Positions 25,820 to 34,611 of a stretch of 36,923 nucleotides of DNA are shown one piece after another; the stretch's first letter is position 1, and each line of letters begins with the position of its first letter. The stretch comes from Thermoplasmata archaeon (GTDB taxonomy: Archaea; Thermoplasmatota; Thermoplasmata; Lutacidiplasmatales; UBA184): assembly GCA_021812305.1 (NCBI GenBank), contig JAKAOB010000005.1:1-36923 (forward strand), given 5' to 3'. The notes below the pieces were generated by a model that was not told the DNA's origin, ran no database searches, and saw only the letters and a program-made list of their open reading frames with translations. A program made the position numbers and the translations under genes.

Positions 25820-26308
25820 GTGGCGCCGGCCCCGCGGTCCCGCCGACCCCGCCCCGGGGTGGTGCGGCTCGGCCTCTCCTTGGAGCCCGAGCTCCTCGCC
25901 CTCCTCGATGCCTGGGTCCGGCGGCGCAACAGCCCGAGCCGCTCGGACGCGATCCGCTTTCTGATCCGCAAGGAGCTCGCGGGGCGCACCCTCGAGGATC
26001 CCGGGGCGGACGCCCTCGGGGCCGTAGCGCTCCTCTACCGTCACGACACCCCCAACGTCCTGCGCCGCCTCACGGCCGCCGAGCACCGTTGGGGCGAGCA
26101 CGTGCGCGCGAGCACCCACGTCCACCTCAAGGGCGAGGCGTGCGCCGAGATCCTCGTCCTCCTGGGCAAGCGCCGGGAGGTCGAGAGCGCGGCCGAGGAC
26201 CTTCGGGGGGTCCGGGGGATCGTCGAGGGGGCCTTCCTGGTGACCAGCCCCGCGGCGGCGGGAGGCCGGACCGGCCACCACCACCCGCACGGGGCCGGGC
26301 GCGACTAG
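25820..26308 (+). CDS. nikR: NikR-type nickel-responsive regulator (RHH plus ACT-like domain)
   Basis: RHH 'VRLGLSLEPELLALLDAWVRRRNSPSRSDAIRFLIRKEL'; C-terminal 'EHRWGEHVRASTHVHLKGEAC', whose H, HxH and C align with the NikR Ni ligands (E. coli H76, H87, H89, C95). GTG start 5 nt after the NiCoT stop. Confidence 0.93.
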   Translation: MAPAPRSRRPRPGVVRLGLSLEPELLALLDAWVRRRNSPSRSDAIRFLIRKELAGRTLEDPGADALGAVALLYRHDTPNVLRRLTAAEHRWGEHVRASTHVHLKGEACAEILVLLGKRREVESAAEDLRGVRGIVEGAFLVTSPAAAGGRTGHHHPHGAGRD

Positions 26309-26311
26309 GAC

Positions 26312-28255
26312 CTACCGCGGGACCGGGATCTCGTCCTCGGGACGGTACTCCTCGGGGGTCTCCGACCAGAGCGGCACCGCGTAGCAGAGCGGCCGCGGAG
26401 TGGGCGGGGGCCGGCGGGCCGCCGAGCGGAACGTCGCGTAGCCGACCCCGCCGGCCACCCCCACCGCCGCGAGCGCCGGCAAAAGGACGAGCGCTCCCGC
26501 GGAGGAGGTGCCCGCGGGGGAGGCACCGGAGGAGACCGGCGACGTCGCGGGCGGGGTCGAGTTGGCGACGGGGACCGGGGACGTGGCCCCGCCGACGGAG
26601 ACGTTCAGGACCGCCGCCGCCGAGCGGCCCGAGGCGTCCGTGGCGGTGACCGCGATGGCGAACGTCCCCGCCGCGACCGACGGACAGCCCAGGGTCGCGG
26701 GGTTCGCCGCCGGACGGCAGCCGGCGGTCGCACCCGACCACGCGTAGGTGTACGGCGGGGCCCCTCCCTGCGCCGACGCGACGAAGGAGATGGTCTCGCC
26801 GGCCCGGGGCGGGTCCGGCGTGAACGTGAGGAGGACGGAGAGCGGGGGGTATGCGACGGTCACCGGCAGGTCGACCGCCAGCTGGCCGCCGAGCGAATCG
26901 GTGGCCAGGAGGGCGACCACGTAGGTGCCGGCCGCGCTGTAGGTGTGGGCCGCCACGCTGCCGTTCGTGGTCGGGCTGCCGTCCCCGAAGTCCCACGCGA
27001 AGGAGTACGGGGAGAGTCCCCCCGAGACCACCGCCGAGAACGTCGCGGCCGCCCCGGGGGCGAGGCGCGTGGAGTTCGCCCGGATGCCCGCGGCGAGCGG
27101 GGAGGTGAGGATCCACGTCCCCGTTCTGAGGAGCGTGCCGTCATGCCCCCCGTAGATCACGAAGTAGCCGTCGTGGGCGTCGAAGTCGGCGCCGGCCTGG
27201 GACCGGGCAGGGGGGGTCCGGGTGAGGTTGAGCGTGAGGTCCGTCCAGGCCCCCGCGTGGAACGACCACGTGTCCGAAAGGACCGCGGAGCCCTGACCTC
27301 CGAAGAGGACGACCCGGTCGATGCCGGGGTCGAACGCCATGTCGGCCCCGCTGCGGCCGGGCGGAGCGACCCCGACCGTCGGGGTGACGTTGGACCAGCC
27401 GGCCTGCGAGTACGTCCAGGTGTCGTTGCAGCTGGTCCCGCAGGCGCCGGTGCCGCCGAAGAGGACGTTCTCGGCGTCGGCGGGGTCGAAGGCGAGCGCC
27501 CCGTCGGCCCGGGCCGCGGGGGCCGTTCCGGCCGTGGCCGTCCGGTTCGTCCACGTTCCGGACTGGAGGGTCCAGGTGTCGTTGAGCGGTCTCCCGGTCG
27601 AGGAGTTCCCCCCGAAGAGAAGCACGGCGCCGAGGGCCCCATCGTACGCGGCCTGGGCGAACGCACGCGCCGGGGGCGAGCCCACCGTCACCAGCGGCGT
27701 CCAGCCGCCTCCGGCGAACGTCCAGGTGTCGTTGAGGGTCCCGTTCGTCCCGATCCCTCCGAACAGGACGACGGCGCCCAGCTGGGCGTCGTACACCATG
27801 ATCGCCCCGTACCGGGCCGACGGGGCGACCGGGAGGTCGGTGGTGATGTTGACCCAGACCCCATCCTGGTACTTCCAGGTGTCCCCGAGCGGGCAGGCGT
27901 GGCGGGCGCAGCCCCCGAACAGGAGCAGGTAGCCGTCGTGGGCATCGTAGGCGACGGCGGGCGCGGTGCGACCCCCCGGGCTCCCGGAGTGACCCGCGAC
28001 GTACGGGATCCAGTTCTCCGAGGCGTCCGACACCGAGCTCGCGCAGATCCCGCTGCACAGGGGCGACGGGGCGGCCGCCGGCGCACGGGCGGCCGTGACA
28101 CCGGCCAAACCGGCCGTCGGCAGGACCGGGGCCGCGACGGACGTCGGGGCCCCTCCGAACGGCACGGCCCCGAGAGCCAATCCGACCACGAGGCCGATCA
28201 CTGCGGAGAGTCCGACCCACCGTCCGCCCCGGTGGAGCTCTCGCACAGCACGCAT
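26312..28255 (-). CDS. Secreted, membrane-anchored kelch-repeat plus PKD-domain surface protein
   Basis: N-terminal signal helix; repeated 'LLFGG..'/'NDTWTF..G.WT' kelch units; PKD 'YSFAWDFGDGSPTTNGSVAAHTYSAAGTYVVALLATDSLGG'; C-terminal TM helix. Confidence 0.94.
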   Translation of the reverse strand: MRAVRELHRGGRWVGLSAVIGLVVGLALGAVPFGGAPTSVAAPVLPTAGLAGVTAARAPAAAPSPLCSGICASSVSDASENWIPYVAGHSGSPGGRTAPAVAYDAHDGYLLLFGGCARHACPLGDTWKYQDGVWVNITTDLPVAPSARYGAIMVYDAQLGAVVLFGGIGTNGTLNDTWTFAGGGWTPLVTVGSPPARAFAQAAYDGALGAVLLFGGNSSTGRPLNDTWTLQSGTWTNRTATAGTAPAARADGALAFDPADAENVLFGGTGACGTSCNDTWTYSQAGWSNVTPTVGVAPPGRSGADMAFDPGIDRVVLFGGQGSAVLSDTWSFHAGAWTDLTLNLTRTPPARSQAGADFDAHDGYFVIYGGHDGTLLRTGTWILTSPLAAGIRANSTRLAPGAAATFSAVVSGGLSPYSFAWDFGDGSPTTNGSVAAHTYSAAGTYVVALLATDSLGGQLAVDLPVTVAYPPLSVLLTFTPDPPRAGETISFVASAQGGAPPYTYAWSGATAGCRPAANPATLGCPSVAAGTFAIAVTATDASGRSAAAVLNVSVGGATSPVPVANSTPPATSPVSSGASPAGTSSAGALVLLPALAAVGVAGGVGYATFRSAARRPPPTPRPLCYAVPLWSETPEEYRPEDEIPVPR

Positions 28256-28279
28256 GTGTGCGTACTCCTCCCGGGCGCG

Positions 28280-28287
28280 GTTTAAAC
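28280..28287 (-). promoter_or_regulatory. Putative TATA box (GTTTAAAC) of the kelch/PKD gene
   Basis: Palindromic GTTTAAAC centred about 28 nt upstream of the ATG at 28255. Confidence 0.5.
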
Positions 28288-28315
28288 GTTCCGGATTAAA
28301 TTGTACCTCGGAACG
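28287..28315. promoter_or_regulatory. Perfect 7-bp inverted repeat CGTTCCG-N15-CGGAACG (candidate operator)
   Basis: Arms at 28287-28293 and 28309-28315 with AT-rich spacer GATTAAATTGTACCT, immediately upstream of the kelch/PKD TATA-like box. Confidence 0.6.
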
Positions 28316-28348
28316 ATACGCACCGCCGGTAACGGCGGGCGGGCGTCC

Positions 28349-29056
28349 CTAGCCCTTGCCAAGCCGTCGCAACAGGCGGCGCGGGGCCTCCCCAAGCGCC
28401 CGCCCCACCCCCTCGGGGGTGAGCCCGCTTCCCGCGGCGATGCGGCGGGCGAACTCGATCGGGACCAGGTCCGAGGGGGCATGGGCATCGGAGTCGACCA
28501 GGAGCGCCGCGCGGGCCGCGACCGCGGTCCGGGCGACGTGTCCGTTGGCGAGGGAGTGACCGCGACGGGCGGAGAGCTCGAGGTAGACCTCGTGCTCCCG
28601 GGCGAGCTCGGCGTCGTCCGGTTCGAGGAGTCCCGGGTGGGCGAGGACGTCGACCTCCCCGCTGAGGATCGCCGCGCGGTTCGTCCCCTCCGGGACGGAC
28701 TCGACGGGGCTCTCCCCGTGCACGATGACGATCTCGGCCCCGGCGAGACGCGCGCCGCGGGCGACGCGGGCGAGATGCCGGGTCGGGACCATCGATACCT
28801 CGACCCCGAAGACCGGGATGAGGGGGGAGTCCTCGAAGGCCCGGGCCTCCCCGCGAAGCCGCTCGATGAGCGGGGCCGGGTCCTCCATCGACAGATGGTC
28901 GGTGATCGCGAGCGCCCGGTGGCCCCGGAGGCCGGCCTCGGTCCACATGTCCGTGGGGGAGGCCGAGCCGTCCGTCAGGAAGGTGTGGGAGTGGAAATCG
29001 TAGCGAGGCGCGGGGGTGACGGAGCGGCCTCGGGCGGAGGGCCGACGGCGGACCAT
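28349..29056 (-). CDS. PHP-domain metal-dependent phosphoesterase
   Basis: 'YDFHSHTFLTDGSASPTDMWTEAGLRGHRALAITDHLSMEDP', 'GVEVSMVP', 'VDVLAHPGLL', 'LLVDSDAHAPSDL'. Confidence 0.94.
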   Translation of the reverse strand: MVRRRPSARGRSVTPAPRYDFHSHTFLTDGSASPTDMWTEAGLRGHRALAITDHLSMEDPAPLIERLRGEARAFEDSPLIPVFGVEVSMVPTRHLARVARGARLAGAEIVIVHGESPVESVPEGTNRAAILSGEVDVLAHPGLLEPDDAELAREHEVYLELSARRGHSLANGHVARTAVAARAALLVDSDAHAPSDLVPIEFARRIAAGSGLTPEGVGRALGEAPRRLLRRLGKG

Positions 29057-29187
29057 CGATCCCGGCGGAGTCGACCCGGCTTAAAGGGCCGTCGGGGCGG
29101 CCCGGGAGCGGACGGTGGCCTCTGCGGCGGGATGCAGGCGTTTAAGGACTACCGAAACCCGATGCGGAGTACCGGCGGTGCTCGGCC

Positions 29188-31128
29188 TTGGTCGGCGACG
29201 TACCCCCTCGATCGGCCCGGCGCCGGCTCGTCGGCGGGATCGGCGCCGTCCTGCTCGCCCTGGTGGCCCTCGGCGCGGCCGCGTGGGCCGGCGGCGGGCT
29301 CCTCTCGGGCTCGACCGGCCGGATCGGATACACCGCGGCGTTCCTCAACGGCACGGTCACGGTGACCCCGACCAGCGCGATCGCGCAGCTGCCGCCGTCG
29401 TTCTGGGGCGGCAACCTGGGCCCGAACACGCCGGTGTCGGGACCCTTGGCGACCCTCCTGGCCCGTAGCCCGATCGGATTCGCCCGCTGGCCGGGAGGCG
29501 CCGCCGGCGACGGGATCAACTACACCACGGGGCTCGTCACGAACCTCACCGGCGCGGTGAGCCCGGCCGTGACGAACCTCAGCGCGTTCGTCACCTGGTG
29601 TCGGTCGGCCGGCTGCCACGCCCTGCTCGAGCTCCCCGGGGAGATCGACGACCCCGCCACGGCCGCGTACGACGTCGCCTACACCGAGCGCACGCTCGGC
29701 TTCCGGCCGGACCTCTGGGCGATCGGCAACGAGCCGGCGCTCTGGAGCCACTTCGGGGCACCCTGGAGCCGATGGTCCGGTGCGCCGACCGGCAACGCCA
29801 CCCCCGCCACCTACGCCGCGCTCGTCCACGCCTACATCTCCGCGGTCCGCGCGGTGGATCCCACGGCCCGGTTCCTGGGTCTGGACGGCGTGGGGACCGG
29901 CGGGTACGGGGACGCGAGCTGGATCCGGGCCACGCTCGCCGAGAACGGACCGAACGTCAGCGCCGTCGGCATCCACGTCTACCCGGCCGGCTCGCCCCCT
30001 TTCGGCGGCGCCTCGCTCAACCAGTTCTACCGCAATCTCACCGGGTCCCGATCGCTCCCCGCCCGCATCGCGTCCGCCCGTGCGGCGGTCGAGAGCGGTT
30101 GCCCCGGATGCGGCCCCGTCCCGGTGCTCGTCACCGAGCTCAACGTCGGCGTCCTCCAAGGGAGCTACCTCCCGTACGCCACCGGTTTTCCCGAAGTGCC
30201 GGCGGTGGCGGCCCTCCTCGCCCAGGGGATGGCCGCGAACCTGACCGGGGCGTACCTCTCCCAGCTCGAGACCCCCTCGGCCGGAGCCTGGCTCTCTGCC
30301 GCCGGAACCGTCCATCCCCTGGCCCAGCTCTACACCGAGATCCTCCCCGACTTTCCCGGGAGGATCGTGGGATGCACCGTCGTCGCCGGGGGCGGTGGGC
30401 TCGTGGCGGTCGCCGGGACGGATGCGGCCGGTCGGGCGATCGCCCTGCTCGTCGCCAACCTCAACACCACCACCGGCTACGATCTCACCCTCTCCCATCC
30501 GCCGACCGCGGGGAGCGGATGGGCGTGGGCGTGGGACGGCCGATCGAGCTCGCCGGTCCTCCGCTCCTTGGCGACCGGGTGGCCCGGACAGCTCACGCTG
30601 CCCCCGGTCAGTATCGCGTTCGTGGAGTCCAACCTGACGACCCCGACTGCGATCGCGGGCGTACCGGGAGCCTCGGCCCCCCTCCGAGGGGGCGCGGGGC
30701 CGACGTTCGGGCCGGTCGGGGCACGTCCGCTGTCCGGTGGGTGGCCCGGGGAGCGGCGCTCGGCGACCGGGATCGGCTCTTCGACCCCACCGGGGGCCCG
30801 TGTCCTCGAAGCGAGCGGGACGGCTTTTGATCGCCGGGCCGATGCGACGGGGGGGCCGGCTCCGCGACGTCCCGGGGATGCGGCCGCGCCCCGTTCTTCG
30901 AGCACGATGCGGTCATCGGCCCGTTCGGCTCGGGCGCGGCCGCGGAACCGGGAGGGACCGCACCAGGAGGGGTCGGCCGGTCCTACCGAGTCCGCCGGGC
31001 CCGGCCCGGGCGTCGATCGGGTCCGTGGACCCGCGCCGGTCCGCGGCCTCAGGCCCCGGGGGTCCGGTCGATCGCGGTCGCGAACGCCTGCAGCATGTCG
31101 ATCGCGGAGCCGAGATGCCGCTGGGTGA
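29188..31128 (+). CDS. Secreted clan GH-A-like glycoside hydrolase (GH39/51/79-like); 3' end uncertain
   Basis: Signal/TM N-terminus (TTG start); 'DLWAIGNEPALWSHF' (acid/base NEP) and 'VPVLVTELNVGVLQGSY' (nucleophile E). Last ~150 residues are low complexity and may not be translated. Confidence 0.7.
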   Translation: MVGDVPPRSARRRLVGGIGAVLLALVALGAAAWAGGGLLSGSTGRIGYTAAFLNGTVTVTPTSAIAQLPPSFWGGNLGPNTPVSGPLATLLARSPIGFARWPGGAAGDGINYTTGLVTNLTGAVSPAVTNLSAFVTWCRSAGCHALLELPGEIDDPATAAYDVAYTERTLGFRPDLWAIGNEPALWSHFGAPWSRWSGAPTGNATPATYAALVHAYISAVRAVDPTARFLGLDGVGTGGYGDASWIRATLAENGPNVSAVGIHVYPAGSPPFGGASLNQFYRNLTGSRSLPARIASARAAVESGCPGCGPVPVLVTELNVGVLQGSYLPYATGFPEVPAVAALLAQGMAANLTGAYLSQLETPSAGAWLSAAGTVHPLAQLYTEILPDFPGRIVGCTVVAGGGGLVAVAGTDAAGRAIALLVANLNTTTGYDLTLSHPPTAGSGWAWAWDGRSSSPVLRSLATGWPGQLTLPPVSIAFVESNLTTPTAIAGVPGASAPLRGGAGPTFGPVGARPLSGGWPGERRSATGIGSSTPPGARVLEASGTAFDRRADATGGPAPRRPGDAAAPRSSSTMRSSARSARARPRNREGPHQEGSAGPTESAGPGPGVDRVRGPAPVRGLRPRGSGRSRSRTPAACRSRSRDAAG

Positions 31129-31975
31129 TCTGCTCGACGTTGACCCCGAACGCGAGCTCGAGCCCCTCGCGGGCCGCCCCGTCGACGACCTCGGACCAGA
31201 CCTTGAGCGCGTGGGCGACCGAGCGGCCGGCGGCCCCCGTCTCGTCCCCGTTCAGGATCGCCCGCTCCGCCGACTCGGGAATGTCGGCCCCGAGCCAGCG
31301 GACGAACTCCGCGTCCCCGTCGTCCGCCAGCGGGGCGACGCTAAGGAGGAGCGCGGCCGGCGGGCGGCCGGCCTGGCGGCAGAGCCCCTCGTACTCCCGG
31401 GCCAGCTTGAGGACGCTCTCGGCGTCGAAGAGGATCTGCGTGGTGAAGAACGCCGCCCCGGCGCGGGTCTTGCCGAGCATCCGGTGGGCCTCCCCCGTGC
31501 GCTGCGGGATCGCGATGTTGCCGAGGAGCCCGCCGACCGGCTCGAGGACCGGCCGCACCACGCGGTTCGCCTCCAGGACGGTCGGGCCCGGGTAGGGGAT
31601 GTAGCGGCTGGAACCTCCGACGAGGACGAGATGGTGGCAGCCCCGACCGACGGACTCCCGCGCCCAGCCTCCGAGCGCCTCGGCCGACGGCAGGTGGGCG
31701 ACGACCTTGTTGACCACGACCTCGATCCCCGCCCGCTCCGAGATGGTGCGGGCGAACGCCCGCGTGTCCCCGCTGCGGTAGTACGGGCGCCCGTCGTGGT
31801 TCTCGTCCACGAGCTCGGGGATGTCCGCGGCATCGAGCCGGGGGACGGCGGAGAGGCGCTCGGCGAGGTCCGCCACGTACCCCGCGATGCGGGTCGGGCT
31901 CGCTCGGGCGCTCGGCGGGACGGGCTCGAAGAACAGCGGTCGCCGTTCCAGCGACTGGGCCAGGGTGCGGCGCAT
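31049..31975 (-). CDS. Methylenetetrahydrofolate reductase-like protein
   Basis: TIM-barrel pattern 'PLFFEPVPPSARASPTRIAGYVADLAERL', 'HHLVLVGGSSRYIPYPGPTVLEANRVVRPV', 'LGNIAIPQRTGEAHRMLGKTRAGAAFFTTQILFDAE'. Confidence 0.8.
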   Translation of the reverse strand: MRRTLAQSLERRPLFFEPVPPSARASPTRIAGYVADLAERLSAVPRLDAADIPELVDENHDGRPYYRSGDTRAFARTISERAGIEVVVNKVVAHLPSAEALGGWARESVGRGCHHLVLVGGSSRYIPYPGPTVLEANRVVRPVLEPVGGLLGNIAIPQRTGEAHRMLGKTRAGAAFFTTQILFDAESVLKLAREYEGLCRQAGRPPAALLLSVAPLADDGDAEFVRWLGADIPESAERAILNGDETGAAGRSVAHALKVWSEVVDGAAREGLELAFGVNVEQITQRHLGSAIDMLQAFATAIDRTPGA

Positions 31976-32096
31976 GCCTCACACGCCGCCGAAACGGCGG
32001 CGCTGCGCTCGACGCGCGGGCCGTATTGAAGCTTCGGCCGGCGGGTCCCTTGCGGCGCGCGCAAGTGGGCGGCGCGGGGGGCAACCGACGGGGCCG

Positions 32097-32951
32097 CTAG
32101 ACGCCGGCCGGCGGGAGGCCGAAGAGGCGGCGTGCGTTGCCGCCGAGGATGAGCTCCTTCTCCTCCGGGGCGAGGTCGAGCGACTCGATCAGGCTCACCG
32201 CGGTCGGAAGGGATTCCAGCGGCCAGTCGGAGCCGTAGAGGATCCGGTCGACGTCCCCGATGAACGCGATCGCATCGGCCAGACGGTCGACCGTCCGCGC
32301 CACGGCGGCGGCGAAGTGGGGGACCCGGGGCGGCGGGAGGAGGCCGGAGGTATCGACGTAGACGTTCGGGTTCTTGTAGACGACCTCGCTCGCCTCCTCC
32401 ATCCACGGATTCCCGAAGTGGCAGAGGACGAATCGCACGTCCCGGTAGCGCACCGCGACCTCGTCCAGTTCGATGGGACGGGCGTACTTCACGAGCCCGT
32501 GGCGGTCGAGGGTATCGCCCTGGTGGATCATCACCGGCAGGTTCCGCCGGTGCGCGAACTCGTAGACCGGGCCGAGGCGGCTGTCGTGGGGGTAGAAGGG
32601 AAAGTAGCCCGGGAAGAGCTTGACGGCCGCGAGGTCGCTCGTCGTCTCCCAGAGCGCGACGGCCCGGGCCACCTCCTCGGCTCCCTGGGTCGGGCTCACG
32701 GTCGACGTCCGCAGCAGTCGCCCCTCGCTGGCGACCAGGAGCTCTCGGCCCTCCCGCAGCGTCTCCTCGACGCTCGGCGACTCGTGGATCTGGAGGAGGA
32801 TCCCCGCCCCGATGTGGGCGAGGTCCATTTCGGCCAGAAGCCCCCGGACCGAGAAGTCCAGCCCGGCGCGATAGGAGTTGGTCGGGAGGTCCGGCCAGTA
32901 GCGGCTCAGGTGGAGATGCACGTCGAAGCGTCGGTCCTTCGGAGCGGCCAT
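32097..32951 (-). CDS. Amidohydrolase family (amidohydrolase_2-like) metal-dependent hydrolase
   Basis: 'RFDVHLHLSRYWPD', 'LPVMIHQGDTLDRHGLVKYARPIELDEVAVRYRDVRFVLCHFGNPWMEEASEVVYKNPNVYVDTSG', 'RILYGSDWPLES'. Confidence 0.92.
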   Translation of the reverse strand: MAAPKDRRFDVHLHLSRYWPDLPTNSYRAGLDFSVRGLLAEMDLAHIGAGILLQIHESPSVEETLREGRELLVASEGRLLRTSTVSPTQGAEEVARAVALWETTSDLAAVKLFPGYFPFYPHDSRLGPVYEFAHRRNLPVMIHQGDTLDRHGLVKYARPIELDEVAVRYRDVRFVLCHFGNPWMEEASEVVYKNPNVYVDTSGLLPPPRVPHFAAAVARTVDRLADAIAFIGDVDRILYGSDWPLESLPTAVSLIESLDLAPEEKELILGGNARRLFGLPPAGV

Positions 32952-33109
32952 CTCTCCCGCGCCTCCCGAACGCGGTCGCGGTCATAGTCGTTGCCCGTGG
33001 CCGGGGAAGGGGGCGGCACGGCCGCCGCCCTTCGCCGGCGGCAAATACTCAAGAGCGCGAAGTCCCTTCGGCCGTTCCCCGAGGTCGGAACGACCAGGGG
33101 GCCCGGACG

Positions 33110-34600
33110 ATGACGGACGCGCCACCCTCGGGGAGCTTCCTCGACGCCCCCCGCATCCGGGTGGCCCCGCCCGGACCGAACTCCCGGCGCCTGCTCGACG
33201 CCCAGAAGCGGCTCGAGACCGAGGCCGTCGTCTACTCCCGGCACTTCCCGATCGCGATCGCCGAGGCGCGCGGATCGACGATCGAGGACGTCGACGGCAA
33301 CCGCTACATCGACTGGGTCGCGGGCGTCTCGGTCCTCAATCTGGGCCATCGCCATCCGCGCCTCGAGGCCGCGCTCGCCGCGCAGTCCCGGAAGGTCTGG
33401 CATGCCCTTGAGGTGCCGACCGAGGCGCGCATCGAGTTCCTCGAGACGTTGCGGGGGATGCTCCCCGGGCGCCTGCGCGATCACGCCCGCGTCCTGTTCA
33501 CCGTGACCGGAGGGGACGCCGTCGAGACCGCGGTCAACGTCGCCGAGTTCGTCACCCGGCGCCACGGCGTCATCGCCTTCTCGGGGGCGTACCACGGGGT
33601 GCACGGCGGCGCGGCGAACCTCACGAGCGGCCGCCGCTACCACGAGACCACCGCGTTCCACGGCGCGCAGGTCGTTCGGGTGCCGTTCCCGAACCCCTAC
33701 CGCCCCGTCCTCGGCGACGGCTCGACGGCGGCGACGATCCGATACCTCGAGAGCCTGCTCGCCGACCCGTACTCCGGGGTCGACGAGGTCGCCGCCGTCC
33801 TCGTCGAGCCGATCCTGGGCGAGGGCGGCTACGTCGTCCCCCCGGACGATTTCCTCCCCGCGCTGCGGGAGTTCTGCGACCGTCACGGGCTCCTCCTGAT
33901 CGTCGACGAGATCCAGACCGGCCTCGGCCGCACGGGCCGCCTCTGGTGCGTCGAGCACACCGGCGTGTCGCCCGACATCCTCTGCATCGCGAAGACGATC
34001 GGCGGCGGGATCCCCCTGTCGATGATCGCCTACCGGGACGACCTGGGCCGCGAGCTCCCGGCCGGGTTCCATCTCGGCACCTACCGCGCGAACCCCCTCG
34101 CCCTCGCCGTCGGGACGGAGGTGCTCCGCATGCTCCGGGACGAGCCGATCCTCGACCGGGTGCGCCAGCGCGGCGCGACCCTGCTGCGGGAGTTCCGCGA
34201 CATCGCCGAGCGCCACAGCGCCATCGGCGACGTGCGGGGCAAGGGGTTCATGATCGGCCTCGAGTTCGTCTCGGATCCGGTGCACCGCACCCCGTGGGGC
34301 GACCGCGCCCGGGAGATGCGCCGCCAGCTCCTGCACACGGGCGTCCTCATGCACACCTGCGGACCGTACGATCAGGTCCTTCGGTTCATGGCCCCCCTCG
34401 TCATCGAAGAGCCGCTCCTCGCACGGGGCCTCGGCCTGTTCGAGCAGGCCCTCACGGTCCTCGAGGGCCAGCCGGCCGCCCCGGCGGCGGTGCGCCACGC
34501 CCCGGCGCACCCCGGGCCGGAGCCGGCCGCCTTCCCCGGTATCGCTCCCCCCGTCCACACCCCGCATCCTCCCCCTCCCCCCGGGCGCCACCTTCCGTAG
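33110..34600 (+). CDS. Class III PLP-dependent aminotransferase (4-aminobutyrate/omega-amino acid type)
   Basis: 'HGLLLIVDEIQTGLGRTGRLWCVEHTGVSPDILCIAKTIGGGIPLSMI' PLP-lysine motif; C-terminal Pro-rich extension. Confidence 0.96.
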   Translation: MTDAPPSGSFLDAPRIRVAPPGPNSRRLLDAQKRLETEAVVYSRHFPIAIAEARGSTIEDVDGNRYIDWVAGVSVLNLGHRHPRLEAALAAQSRKVWHALEVPTEARIEFLETLRGMLPGRLRDHARVLFTVTGGDAVETAVNVAEFVTRRHGVIAFSGAYHGVHGGAANLTSGRRYHETTAFHGAQVVRVPFPNPYRPVLGDGSTAATIRYLESLLADPYSGVDEVAAVLVEPILGEGGYVVPPDDFLPALREFCDRHGLLLIVDEIQTGLGRTGRLWCVEHTGVSPDILCIAKTIGGGIPLSMIAYRDDLGRELPAGFHLGTYRANPLALAVGTEVLRMLRDEPILDRVRQRGATLLREFRDIAERHSAIGDVRGKGFMIGLEFVSDPVHRTPWGDRAREMRRQLLHTGVLMHTCGPYDQVLRFMAPLVIEEPLLARGLGLFEQALTVLEGQPAAPAAVRHAPAHPGPEPAAFPGIAPPVHTPHPPPPPGRHLP

Positions 34601-34611
34601 GCGGGCGACCG

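Noticed and set aside
29149-30498. 449-aa minus-strand ORF antisense to the GH-like gene
   Set aside because: Composition artefact (Gly/Arg/Glu rich); the plus strand has signal peptide and GH motifs.
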